Made by a program: the position numbers and the translations under genes
Shown here: piece after piece, positions 18,179 through 26,890 of the stretch
Layout of the letters: each line of letters starts with the position of its first letter
Position numbering within the stretch: the first letter of the stretch is position 1
Assembly (NCBI RefSeq): GCF_001625695.1
Contig: NZ_AUXY01000080.1
Span: forward strand, 62,001-126,000
Direction: 5' to 3'
DNA from: Pseudoalteromonas luteoviolacea H33-S
Lineage (GTDB): Bacteria > Pseudomonadota > Gammaproteobacteria > Enterobacterales > Alteromonadaceae
Length of the DNA: 64,000 nt
The notes under the pieces: generated by a model
What the model was told of the DNA's origin: nothing
What the model saw: only the letters and a program-made list of their open reading frames with translations
Database searches by the model: none

Positions 18179-19108
18179 CTTTTTTGGAATATCGACAACA
18201 AGCCCATCATTGGCCAGAATAAGCTCTCCACAAAAATGTGTGTGAGCTTCCTCTTGTAAATTATCCAACAACCCGGGGCCATGATAGCGGACACTAAAGT
18301 GCGTTAAGATTAATAGAGGTAGATTAGATTTGTTAGCAAACTCCGCAATGCGTTTAGCATCACTGTGTCCAGTGTGATGGCCAACTTTTTTTAAATCTTT
18401 ATGAGTAAATGTTGCCTCATGCACCAATGCGTCGACATCATCTATAAATTCTTTTAACAGACCCGGTCTTTCGTTATCACCGCAAACAATCACTTTGCGA
18501 GGCAGCCAGCTATCAAAAGTATATTTTTTGGACTCCAGTTTTTGCCCCTGATAATCAGCATCTACGCCTTTTTGCAACTGATTGTAGTGAGGTCCTGTCG
18601 CAACTCCTTCTTTTTTTAATAAATTAATCTTAAGCTTTTTAGGAACTTGCGTCTCAGTGACTTTAAAACCAAAACTAGGTACTCGGTGTTTTAATGTAAT
18701 AACCTCTAGGTGACAAAACCCAATATTCAGAGGTGTGCTTTTAAGGCCTTCAATAGCACAGGTTTTAAGATCAAAAGGCAACGTTAAGTCAGTCAATGAA
18801 AAAGTGGCATGCAAAAACTCAATCACTTTTTTGGGGGCGACTAAATAGACAGGCTGCTTTCTACCAGACATCGCCATGGAAGCCAATAAGCCAGGTAACC
18901 CATAACAATGATCGCCATGAACATGGCTAATGCAAATTAAACTCAGTTGATACAAGGTTAATTTCGATTTTAGTATTTGATGCTGAGTGCCCTCACCACA
19001 ATCAACCAACACCCACTCTTTTGACTTTTCAAACTTCACGGCCGTTGCTGATACATTGCGAAAAGTTGACGGGCTTCCAGACGAAGTCCCCAAAAACTCC
19101 AATTGCAT
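18155..19108 (-). CDS. rnz: Ribonuclease Z
   Basis: RNase Z is a metallo-beta-lactamase-fold endonuclease that trims tRNA 3' ends. The 317-residue product has LEFLGTSSGSPSTFRNVSA, the metal motif HVHGDHCYGLPGL (62-67), VHEATFTHKD and HHTGHSDAKRIAEFA, and LTHFSVRYH near the C-terminus. The length is typical of the short (ElaC) form. It is convergent with the DUF2252 gene and overlaps it by 24 bp, with no terminator between them. Confidence 0.95.
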   Translation of the reverse strand: MQLEFLGTSSGSPSTFRNVSATAVKFEKSKEWVLVDCGEGTQHQILKSKLTLYQLSLICISHVHGDHCYGLPGLLASMAMSGRKQPVYLVAPKKVIEFLHATFSLTDLTLPFDLKTCAIEGLKSTPLNIGFCHLEVITLKHRVPSFGFKVTETQVPKKLKINLLKKEGVATGPHYNQLQKGVDADYQGQKLESKKYTFDSWLPRKVIVCGDNERPGLLKEFIDDVDALVHEATFTHKDLKKVGHHTGHSDAKRIAEFANKSNLPLLILTHFSVRYHGPGLLDNLQEEAHTHFCGELILANDGLVVDIPKKLLSECLE

Positions 19109-19185
19109 AACTGACTAAAATCCATAATTATAATACTACAACATCCAGTTTAAGTGATATCGCTCGGTAGCTAAAGGATTAATCT

Positions 19186-19719
19186 ATGCATCACACTTCA
19201 GAGTATCAAATTCTTGTCATCGACATACAAACACGTTTTCAGCCACATATTCAAATATATCCTGAACTTGTGAATACAACGGGAAAGCTTTTAACAGCGG
19301 CAGAGCTATTATCAATACCGGCGTTGATATTTGAACAATATCCAAAAGGACTTGGGCATACAGATCCTGCGCTGACACAATTCCAAATCGAGTGTCATGA
19401 AAAGACCACCTTTAGCGCTCTAAATGACGCGTCAGCAAAAGAAGCAATCAGTCTAGACCCTGCTGTCACTAAAATTGTCGTTGGCATTGAAGCCCATGTT
19501 TGTGTTTATCAAACGGTAAGGGATTTATTAACATTGCAGCAGCCAGTCGTCGTCGTGGCTGATGCAATAGGTTCAAGGGACACTCAGAACAAAACATGGT
19601 CGATTGAACAACTAAGACATGATGGCGCCGTGATCATGAGCTTAGAAAGCTTGCTCTTTGACATCCTAAAGGATGCAAAACATCCGCAGTTTAAGTCCGT
19701 ATCAAAACTGATCCGTTAG
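19186..19719 (+). CDS. Isochorismatase-family cysteine hydrolase
   Basis: This 177-residue protein has the catalytic triad of the isochorismatase-like hydrolases: Asp13 (VIDIQTRF), Lys73 (EKTTFSAL) and Cys106 (GIEAHVCVYQT). It lacks a signal peptide. It resembles the YcaC/nicotinamidase-like branch, but the substrate is not identifiable. It is divergent from rnz; the small DUF3081 gene follows 49 bp later. Confidence 0.9.
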   Translation: MHHTSEYQILVIDIQTRFQPHIQIYPELVNTTGKLLTAAELLSIPALIFEQYPKGLGHTDPALTQFQIECHEKTTFSALNDASAKEAISLDPAVTKIVVGIEAHVCVYQTVRDLLTLQQPVVVVADAIGSRDTQNKTWSIEQLRHDGAVIMSLESLLFDILKDAKHPQFKSVSKLIR

Positions 19720-19768
19720 TTAGTACAGCCAGTAAAAATAAACATAATTAAACAACTTGTATTGAGAT

Positions 19769-20032
19769 ATGAAAAACGAGCTCAACAGTAACCTCATTTT
19801 GAAGGTATATGAACACATAAGGCAGCAAGGTCAAGAGTATGAAGAGGGAAAGCAATTCGAGGGGATAACAGCGTTCTCAGATCCTGATGGTTATACGATT
19901 TATTTGAAAGGCAGCGGTGTTTTTTTACGCTTCGGTTTTCACAATACATATCAATTTAATTACGACAAAGAATCGCAAAAAGCTGACTTCATGAAAAAAG
20001 TTCATTACATAGCGAGTATGCTGGATGACTAG
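19769..20032 (+). CDS. DUF3081-like small protein
   Basis: This 87-residue protein resembles the DUF3081 family of marine gammaproteobacteria (ILKVYEHIR near the N-terminus, then GITAFSDPDGYTIYLKG and FGFHNTYQFNY). The function is unknown. It is predicted cytoplasmic, with a helix-beta-helix pattern. Its stop overlaps the start of the next small gene by 8 bp, so the two are translated together. Confidence 0.7.
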   Translation: MKNELNSNLILKVYEHIRQQGQEYEEGKQFEGITAFSDPDGYTIYLKGSGVFLRFGFHNTYQFNYDKESQKADFMKKVHYIASMLDD

Positions 20033-20342
20033 AAATAGGACCAGAAGTAGAAGCAGATCAAGCTCGAGATCATCACACACCTACATGGAACAAATCGTCT
20101 CAGCGCTAAGACAAAACCCAGAAGCAGTTGAGATTATAAAAGCGAATTGCCAACACTATCAGTCACAGGCATATCTAAAAAAAGGACTCAAACGCACCAT
20201 CGAACACCTAGAGTGGGTGCTTGCGGCGGATAACGATATTGAGCGCATTTGTACTCAAATTATGGCTGATGATCATATCGGTGGAAAATTCAGACAATAC
20301 CCTTTGTTATTCAAGGGAGTAAATTCAGCACATAAAGAATAA
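20025..20342 (+). CDS. Small protein with an Arg/Ser-repeat N-terminus
   Basis: This 105-residue basic protein is not recognised. The first 18 residues alternate Arg and Ser with Thr (RTRSRSRSSSRSS at residues 5-17), and the rest is predicted helical (about 21-95). The ATG at 20025 overlaps the previous gene by 8 bp, favouring translation of the RS tail. An internal Met21 at 20085 would remove it. RS-type tails suggest binding to RNA or another polyanion; that is inference. No clear terminator follows. Confidence 0.65.
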   Translation: MTRNRTRSRSRSSSRSSHTYMEQIVSALRQNPEAVEIIKANCQHYQSQAYLKKGLKRTIEHLEWVLAADNDIERICTQIMADDHIGGKFRQYPLLFKGVNSAHKE

Positions 20343-20551
20343 AAAATTAACAATCAAAACCAGCCAATTGAATAGGTTAATAATCACCCACCTAAAACCA
20401 AGTACTTACTTACATCAAAAGCATAAGCTGCTCTTTATCACTGATACTTGTAATTTTATCTCATTTTCACCTCTAGTTAACTTTTATAAATGACCGCTGA
20501 ATGAAAAAGTGATATGGTATGCCGCATTTTTTGGAACCGAGAAAACTTGCT

Positions 20552-22159
20552 ATGTCGAATGCAGTAGAGACGAAAGCGAATAAAAACTCTCAATCGCCAG
20601 AACAACAAAGCGGCCTATTCAATCGCTTTTTGGCAACCGTTGAGTTTTTAGGGAATATGCTCCCACACCCAATCACCCTTTTTGCAATGTTGTGTGTTGC
20701 AATTGTGGTCTTCAGTGGCATTGCCGACTGGATGGGCTTGAGTGCAATTGACCCTCGCCCAGAGGGAGCTAAAGGACGTGATGCTGACGGTGTCATTGAA
20801 GTTGTAAGCTTAATGAGCGCAGAAGGCTTACAAAAAATTATGACTGGTCTTGTCACTAATTTCACTGGATTCGCACCACTTGGTACTGTATTAGTTGCAT
20901 TACTTGGCGTGAGTGTTGCTGAACACTCTGGCATGCTATCAGCTGCCATGCGCGGCATGGTTATGGGCGCTTCTAAACGCCTAGTGACCTTCATGGTGGT
21001 ATTTGCGGCAATTTTATCAAACACAGCATCAGAGCTCGGTTATGTCGTACTTATCCCACTCGCTGCGATGATATTCCATAGCTTAGGTAGACACCCACTG
21101 GCAGGTCTTGCAGCAGCTTTTGCAGGTGTATCTGGTGGTTATAGTGCAAACCTATTACTAGGTACAATCGACCCTTTATTGGCAGGTATCACAACCCCTG
21201 CAGCTCAAATGATAGATCCGACTTACCATGTAGGACCTGAAGCAAACTGGTACTTCATGATGATTTCTGTATTCTTAATCGCCATTGTCGGTACTTTGGT
21301 GACAGAAAAAATCGTCGAGCCACGCCTTGGCAAATACAACCCAGATGATGCAAGCGTTGACCTATCAGAAAACAACATTGAGCATTTAACAGATAAAGAA
21401 AAAAGTGGTTTAAAGTGGGCAGGTGTTTCTCTACTAATCGTATGTAGCATTTTAGCACTCACCATCGTACCTGAAGACGGCATTTTGCGTCACCCTGAGA
21501 CTGGCGCTGTAGCTGGCTCTCCATTCTTGAAAGGGATTGTTGTTCTTATCTTTGTTACTTTTGCTATCCCGGGTTTCGTATATGGCCGTGTTGTAGGCAC
21601 GATGAAAACAGACCGAGATGTGATTGATGCCATGAGTAAGAGCATGAGCTCTATGGGCATGTATATCGTTCTTGTCTTCTTCGCTGCACAATTTGTTGCA
21701 TTCTTTAAATGGACAAACCTTGGTACTATCCTAGCGATCAACGGTGCAGCATTACTTCAAGCTCTAAACCTAACAGGCCCAGAAGTATTCATCTTATTCA
21801 TCATGATGTGTGCAATGGTTAACTTATGTTTAGGTTCATCTTCAGCGCAGTGGGCTGTTACAGCACCTATCTTTGTACCAATGTTGATGCTTGTTGGTTA
21901 CGCGCCAGAAACTATTCAAGCTGCATACCGTATCGGTGACTCAGTTACTAACCTGATCACGCCAATGATGAGTTATTTCGGTCTGATCTTAGCCGTTGCA
22001 ACAAAATACAAAAAAGACATGGGTATTGGTACATTAGTCGCTACTATGTTGCCTTACAGTATGTTCTTCTTCGTTGGCTGGGTTGCACTATTTTATATTT
22101 GGGTATTCGGTTTTGGTCTGCCAGTAGGACCAAACTCACCGATATATTACACCCCTTAA
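20552..22159 (+). CDS. AbgT-family transporter
   Basis: This inner-membrane transporter of 535 residues has many hydrophobic segments and the family's signatures: LPHPITLFAMLC, TVLVALLGVSVAEHSGML, VPMLMLVGYAPE and YRIGDSVTNLITPMM. E. coli AbgT imports p-aminobenzoyl-glutamate, while marine homologues such as YdaH have been described as antimetabolite (sulfonamide) efflux pumps. The ATG at 20552 is chosen; an in-frame ATG at 20519 would add an unusual 11-residue extension. No accessory abgA/abgB hydrolase genes lie nearby. A perfect terminator follows. Confidence 0.93.
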   Translation: MSNAVETKANKNSQSPEQQSGLFNRFLATVEFLGNMLPHPITLFAMLCVAIVVFSGIADWMGLSAIDPRPEGAKGRDADGVIEVVSLMSAEGLQKIMTGLVTNFTGFAPLGTVLVALLGVSVAEHSGMLSAAMRGMVMGASKRLVTFMVVFAAILSNTASELGYVVLIPLAAMIFHSLGRHPLAGLAAAFAGVSGGYSANLLLGTIDPLLAGITTPAAQMIDPTYHVGPEANWYFMMISVFLIAIVGTLVTEKIVEPRLGKYNPDDASVDLSENNIEHLTDKEKSGLKWAGVSLLIVCSILALTIVPEDGILRHPETGAVAGSPFLKGIVVLIFVTFAIPGFVYGRVVGTMKTDRDVIDAMSKSMSSMGMYIVLVFFAAQFVAFFKWTNLGTILAINGAALLQALNLTGPEVFILFIMMCAMVNLCLGSSSAQWAVTAPIFVPMLMLVGYAPETIQAAYRIGDSVTNLITPMMSYFGLILAVATKYKKDMGIGTLVATMLPYSMFFFVGWVALFYIWVFGFGLPVGPNSPIYYTP

Positions 22160-22164
22160 TTAAT

Positions 22165-22202
22165 AAAAAGAGCATTTTTGCAGCTGCAAAAATGCTCTTT
22201 TT
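22165..22202. terminator. Strong terminator after the AbgT gene
   Basis: A perfect 38-bp palindrome has arms running from AAAAAGAGC to GCTCTTTTT, centred on CAG/CTG at 22083+100 (22183/22184). It begins 6 bp after the stop codon and ends in T residues. Confidence 0.88.
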
Positions 22203-22476
22203 ATCTTCAAAACTTCTTCCTAAATCTACTAAATTATATTTTTCATTATTTTTATCCCCTACCACTAAATTTATACACAACATTCCTATTTAAGGTAAAA
22301 TCATTAACGGCAGAGAAACTCAAGGTTAATCTTGTTAACTCACTTTGGGCAATTTAAATTTTTGAATAAAAATACGTCATTGTATTTGTTATTATTCCAA
22401 TGCTGTCCTAAAGTCCTAAAGGAATAATCTTAAAAGGAGCTTTCTCACCAATAAAAACTTGATGATAAGGCCAGTT
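22203..22476. other. Intergenic region before the GST gene
   Basis: This is AT-rich sequence without a supported gene. It presumably carries the promoter of the glutathione S-transferase gene, but no site stands out beyond AAGG just upstream of the ATG at 22477. Confidence 0.4.
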
Positions 22477-23112
22477 ATGTACACTTTGTTTTATTACCCT
22501 CGTAATGCCAGTCTCGCACCACACTTTGTATTAGAAGCCCTAAAAGTACCATATCAACTAGAACTCGTTGATCGTAAAAAGCATGCACAAAAATCAGCAC
22601 AATATCTAAGACTCAACCCCACAGGTAGGATCCCAACACTGGTTGATGATGAGTTTGTGCTATTTGAAAGCGGAGCAATTTGTTTATACCTTGCAGAAAA
22701 GCACCCAGAAAGTCAGCTAATACCCGCGGATCCAGTACAAAAAGGTGTTTTTTATCAATGGCTAATGTATTTTACAACCACAATCCAAGCTGAGTTGATG
22801 ATTTACTTTTACCCTGAGCGACACACGCAAAGCGCTTTGATGTATGACGACATCATTAAAACCCAGCAAACTCGCCTAACCGAAATGTTTACTATCGTAA
22901 ATAGGCATTTAGCGGGTAAAAGCTATGTGGTTAATGAACAGTTCACGATATGCGACTGCTATTTGTTTATGTTGTGTATATGGGCAGATGAGCTAAATAC
23001 CCCTCCTCTACAGTTTGAACATTTAGCAAAATACTTACGTGGGATGGCTAAGCACCCTGTCATTAAAAAAGTATGCGAAACAGAGCAGACAGATTTAAGC
23101 CCATATAAATAG
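22477..23112 (+). CDS. Glutathione S-transferase family protein
   Basis: This 211-residue cytoplasmic protein has an N-terminal thioredoxin fold (YTLFYYPRNASLAPHFVLEA; the Ser after the first strand is the usual catalytic position). NPTGRIPTLVDD and ESGAICLYLAEKHP form the glutathione site, and a helical C-terminal domain follows. The ATG at 22477 is preferred because AAGG lies 7-8 bases upstream; the in-frame ATG at 22459 has none. Substrate is unknown. It stands alone between two terminators. Confidence 0.9.
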   Translation: MYTLFYYPRNASLAPHFVLEALKVPYQLELVDRKKHAQKSAQYLRLNPTGRIPTLVDDEFVLFESGAICLYLAEKHPESQLIPADPVQKGVFYQWLMYFTTTIQAELMIYFYPERHTQSALMYDDIIKTQQTRLTEMFTIVNRHLAGKSYVVNEQFTICDCYLFMLCIWADELNTPPLQFEHLAKYLRGMAKHPVIKKVCETEQTDLSPYK

Positions 23113-23155
23113 GACTACGATTCTCACTCTCAGCTCATATCTTTAAAATTGAATT

Positions 23156-23203
23156 AAAAGCCAATTTTACATAATATGTTTATTATGGAAATAGGCTTTT
23201 TTG
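23156..23203 (+). terminator. Terminator after the GST gene
   Basis: AAAAGCC at 23156-23162 pairs with GGCTTTT at 23194-23200. Inside, CATAATA pairs with TATTATG. A T run follows the stem. Confidence 0.75.
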
Positions 23204-23306
23204 CATTTTAATAAAGTAATATCGGACTTTACTGTTTTTAATCAACTTACTTCTATTCTAGCTAAGTTAACCGTATCATTATTAAAAATCCCAACTACTA
23301 CTTTTT

Positions 23307-24389
23307 ATGCACCGCCTTTTAAATAAATATGAACAATTAATAGCAACCAATCATTTATCACTCGATCCGGCTCAATTAGGTGCCATTAATATATTAGACA
23401 AACTGTGTCTTGACGTTGAAGCTGGAAAGCCATCGATGGGGGTGTATTTATATGGGCCTGTCGGGCGTGGCAAATCCATGCTGATGGACATGTTTTTCGA
23501 TACTATTTTGGTAGAGAAAAAGCAACGGCTGCACTTTCACCACTTTATGCAAACAATCCACCAGCAATTAAGGCAAGTCCAAGGAAAAAAAGATCCCTTA
23601 AAGGCGATTGCTAAACAGTGGGCAAAACATACCAAAGTACTTTGCTTTGACGAATTTTTTGTCAAAGATATTGGCGATGCCATGATACTCGCAGGATTAC
23701 TAGATGCCTTTTTTAAAGCAGGTATAGTTTTTATAACAACCTCCAACAGCCATCCAACAGATCTATATAAAAATGGATTACAAAGAACGCGATTTGAGCC
23801 AACCATCGACTTAATCATGGCGCATTGTAGCCTTGTTAATGTCAGCGGAGAACTTGATCATCGATTCAGCAACGGCACCCCCAGCAACTTTTACTTCGAA
23901 AATAATCGCAGTGCGTTTTCTTCTTTGTTTGAGACTCTTGAAGGTTCATACCAAGGTTTAAATATACAGATCCACAGCCGCCCTATCGCTATTTTAGGAA
24001 AATGTAGGAACGGCTTATTAATTGAGTTTATGTCTCTATGCTCTTCCCCAAGGGCGACACTAGACTACATTAAATTAGCATTAGACTATGATGTTATTTT
24101 CATAAGGAACGTACCTTCTATGGGCGCTTCTCCAAACCGCCACTGCGTGACTCAAGGTATCGAAGATAATTATATGCGAGAAAAATCTACACTATCAGCA
24201 CGCACTTTAGACGACGAAGCAAGACGCTTTATCGCACTTGTAGATGAATTTTATGACCGAAAAAAATTGATTGTGATTGAATCAGATTTTTCGTTGCAAA
24301 CACTTTATGCTGGAGAGTTATTAGCTTTTGAATTTGAACGGACAAAAAGCCGCTTGGTTGAGATGCAATCTTGGCACATGCCCGTATAA
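23307..24389 (+). CDS. AFG1/ZapE-family ATPase
   Basis: This 360-residue P-loop ATPase has Walker A GPVGRGKS (50-57), Walker B VLCFDEFFVKDIGDAM, and the family arginine-rich NGLQRTRFEP motif. ZapE in E. coli acts at the division ring under stress; the mitochondrial AFG1 homologue is a chaperone-like factor. Standard zapE in gammaproteobacteria is usually near rplM-rpsI. This copy stands alone between a GST gene and an RNA helicase gene, so it may be a paralogue, which cannot be checked here. Confidence 0.88.
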   Translation: MHRLLNKYEQLIATNHLSLDPAQLGAINILDKLCLDVEAGKPSMGVYLYGPVGRGKSMLMDMFFDTILVEKKQRLHFHHFMQTIHQQLRQVQGKKDPLKAIAKQWAKHTKVLCFDEFFVKDIGDAMILAGLLDAFFKAGIVFITTSNSHPTDLYKNGLQRTRFEPTIDLIMAHCSLVNVSGELDHRFSNGTPSNFYFENNRSAFSSLFETLEGSYQGLNIQIHSRPIAILGKCRNGLLIEFMSLCSSPRATLDYIKLALDYDVIFIRNVPSMGASPNRHCVTQGIEDNYMREKSTLSARTLDDEARRFIALVDEFYDRKKLIVIESDFSLQTLYAGELLAFEFERTKSRLVEMQSWHMPV

Positions 24390-24431
24390 ATTTATTTCTT
24401 TGCTCTGAATTCTAAATTACACATTAAAAAA

Positions 24432-24447
24432 CGGGCTAATTAGCCCG
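24432..24447. terminator. Bidirectional terminator between the AFG1-type gene and rhlE
   Basis: CGGGCTAATTAGCCCG is a perfect palindrome with A/T-rich flanks (AAAAAA to the left, CTTTC to the right), placed between two convergent genes. Confidence 0.75.
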
Positions 24448-24470
24448 CTTTCACATGTGAGAAATTGTGT

Positions 24471-25769
24471 CTATTTATCTAGCTTTAATTGCACACCTTT
24501 TAAGCGACTTCTTACTGAGCTAATTTTATTTCGATTTTTAACACGTGCTTCACCACTTGCTTGATTGCTTGGCCTGTTAGTGCGTACCTTACGTCTTTGA
24601 TGACTTGGCTTTTTACTCAAGTTATCAATCAAGTTTTCGCGGCTTGCAACTTCATAGCCTGGTAAATAATAGCGCTTGATTTTTTGACCGATCAAAGCTT
24701 CAATGTGAAGTAAGAATTGTTCCTCTTCTCTGCTTACAAAGGAAATTGCTTGACCGCTGTTACCAGCTCTACCCGTACGACCAATACGGTGCACATAGTC
24801 TTCAGGGAGATATGGCAGATCGTAGTTAACAACGCGTGGTAGCCCCTCAATATCAATCCCTCTTGCAGCTACTTCAGTTGCTACTAGTACGCGAACTTTG
24901 CCCTCTTTAAAATCTCTTAAAGCACGACGCCTTGCACCTTGCTTTTTATCACCATGACAAACCGTTGCTGCAATCCCATCCAGCTCCAGCTCTTTTACAA
25001 TAGTATCAGCATCGTCTTTCATGTTGACAAAGACAAGCACTTGTTGCCAGTTTTTCTTGCCAATCAGCTCGGATAACAGCTCTTTTTTACGCTGCTGTTC
25101 AACTGGGTATACAACATGACGTACGGTTTCAGCAGTCGTATTCTCCGGTGCTGTTTGCACAAGTTTTGGCTCTTTTAATACCTGTTTAGCAAACTGCTTT
25201 ACTGCTGAAGGAAAAGTCGCTGAGAATAATAGCAATTGCTTTTCTTCTTTCGCCAGTGAAATGACACGCTGCATTTCATCGATAAAGCCCATGTCTAACA
25301 TACGGTCAGCTTCATCAAGCACTAAATGCTCGATGTTCGCTAGATCGACACTACCTAAGCGTACCAAATCAAGTAACCTGCCTGGTGTGGCAGCGACGAT
25401 ATCCGCACCCTGTGCTAAGCGTTGCGTTTGGCCGTCGACATTTACACCGCCGAATACTGCAACAGTGCGCAGTGAAGTATGCTTTGTAAACGCCTCACAG
25501 TTATTTGCGATTTGCTCCGCAAGCTCTCTGGTAGGTGCGAGAAATAAAGCGCGAGGAGACTTTGTTGAAGTACCCTTTAATAGGTTATGGATAACTGGCA
25601 ATGCAAAGGCTGCGGTTTTACCCGTGCCCGTTTGTGCAGTTGCAAGCACATCATGACCCTTTCTGATCACAGGGATGGCCGCCTGTTGGATCGGAGTGAG
25701 CTCTGTAAAGCCAATTTCATCTAAGGCTTTTAATAACGGCTCTGGAAAACTAAACGATTTAAAATTCAT
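24471..25769 (-). CDS. rhlE: DEAD-box RNA helicase, RhlE type
   Basis: This 432-residue ATP-dependent RNA helicase has the Q motif FTELTPIQQAAIP, motif I ATAQTGTGKT (Lys51), motif II LVLDEADRMLDMGF, motif III SATF and motif VI YVHRIGRTGRAG. The basic tail (about 385-432) probably binds RNA. RhlE-type enzymes help ribosome assembly and RNA decay. The ATG at 25769 begins MNFKSFSF as in the family, with AGG 11 bases upstream. dapA lies 57 bp upstream on the same strand. Confidence 0.9.
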   Translation of the reverse strand: MNFKSFSFPEPLLKALDEIGFTELTPIQQAAIPVIRKGHDVLATAQTGTGKTAAFALPVIHNLLKGTSTKSPRALFLAPTRELAEQIANNCEAFTKHTSLRTVAVFGGVNVDGQTQRLAQGADIVAATPGRLLDLVRLGSVDLANIEHLVLDEADRMLDMGFIDEMQRVISLAKEEKQLLLFSATFPSAVKQFAKQVLKEPKLVQTAPENTTAETVRHVVYPVEQQRKKELLSELIGKKNWQQVLVFVNMKDDADTIVKELELDGIAATVCHGDKKQGARRRALRDFKEGKVRVLVATEVAARGIDIEGLPRVVNYDLPYLPEDYVHRIGRTGRAGNSGQAISFVSREEEQFLLHIEALIGQKIKRYYLPGYEVASRENLIDNLSKKPSHQRRKVRTNRPSNQASGEARVKNRNKISSVRSRLKGVQLKLDK

Positions 25770-25826
25770 AACGGCAAACCTGCGACCAATACTGAAGGGT
25801 CGCAGATTATACGTCAATTCTTTGCA

Positions 25827-26783
25827 TTAACAAAGCTTAAGAAGCGTTTCATCCACTAAATTAGCTTTTCCACCAACAATATACTGCTCTTCTAGCGCAT
25901 TGATGAGCGTCTGCCCTTCAATTTGCTGCTCACGCGTAAGCGGTACATAGGGTAATCTAAATACTGGGTTAACAGCGCCAGTCATGATTAACGCTGTGTT
26001 TATCGCAATTGGATTGGGTTCACAGAATAGCCAGCTCATCAAAGGCTGTAAGTCTCTATTTAGCGCCTCATCAGGCTTGTCCATCAGCTGTCTAAATAAT
26101 TTTGGTACCAAGTTTGAGGTAACCGAAATAACGCCGTGAGATTGATATTTATGACGACCATCATGTGCTTCATCATCGTTGCCTGACCAACAAGCAATAC
26201 CCTGTGACTCATAATGTGCAATGCGCTCATTACCCGCACACTCTTTCACGCCAATGAAATTCTTATGCTTGGCAAGTGGCTCGATAATATCAGGCGTTAA
26301 ATCTTGTCCAGTTCTGCCTGGCACGTTATATACAAAAGCGGGGCCAATTTCTAAAACACGTTCGAAGTGTTCAACTACACCAGCAGTTGATGTACGGCCA
26401 TAGTATGGATTAATTTGCAGTGCTGCATCCATACCAGATGCAAAACCATACTCAGTGGCTTTAATTGCTTCTCGGGTATTGTTACTACCAGTATTACCAA
26501 CTATTACCAGTTTATCTGCGAACTTATTGACACTATGGGCTATTAACATCAGATGCTCTTCCCAGTTCATCAACTGACCTTCACCTGTTGTGCCACCAAC
26601 AATGATACCGTCTACTCCGGCTGCAATTTGCGCTTCGACAAGTGCGTCATACGCCTGCAAGTCGATTTCGCCTGACATAAGATAAGGGGTTTTAATTGCC
26701 GTGATTAAGCTGGCTTTTTTTATCGATTGTATACTTCGCATGCAATTTCTAGCTAGTTGTTTATATACGATATGTTTTATCAC
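25827..26783 (-). CDS. dapA: Dihydrodipicolinate synthase family protein, plant-type
   Basis: This aldolase-fold enzyme condenses pyruvate with aspartate semialdehyde for lysine and peptidoglycan synthesis. The GTG at 26783 follows a near-perfect AGGAG 5 bases upstream and gives 318 residues; the ATG at 26741 (304 residues) is the alternative. Schiff-base Lys180 (GVKECAGN), Tyr152 (YNVPGRTGQD) and Thr65-Thr66 (GGTTGEGQ) are present. Segments such as ITAIKTPYL, VVGNTGSN-like, SGNDDEAHD, GVISVTSNLVP and PLMSWLF are, from memory, those of plant chloroplast enzymes rather than E. coli DapA. A transferred or paralogous copy is likely; a related aldolase reaction is possible. Confidence 0.85.
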   Translation of the reverse strand: MIKHIVYKQLARNCMRSIQSIKKASLITAIKTPYLMSGEIDLQAYDALVEAQIAAGVDGIIVGGTTGEGQLMNWEEHLMLIAHSVNKFADKLVIVGNTGSNNTREAIKATEYGFASGMDAALQINPYYGRTSTAGVVEHFERVLEIGPAFVYNVPGRTGQDLTPDIIEPLAKHKNFIGVKECAGNERIAHYESQGIACWSGNDDEAHDGRHKYQSHGVISVTSNLVPKLFRQLMDKPDEALNRDLQPLMSWLFCEPNPIAINTALIMTGAVNPVFRLPYVPLTREQQIEGQTLINALEEQYIVGGKANLVDETLLKLC

Positions 26784-26890
26784 AATTGCTCCTGTATGCC
26801 GAGGCCAAATATACAGAATTATAAAATTTCTTGCTTATGTGCTAAAAATCATACAAACTAAAAACAACTGTATAAAAAACCAGTATCACT

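Noticed and set aside
20519..20551. Upstream in-frame ATG for the AbgT gene
   Set aside because: It would add MPHFLEPRKLA with no family counterpart; the ATG at 20552 starts a normal N-terminus.
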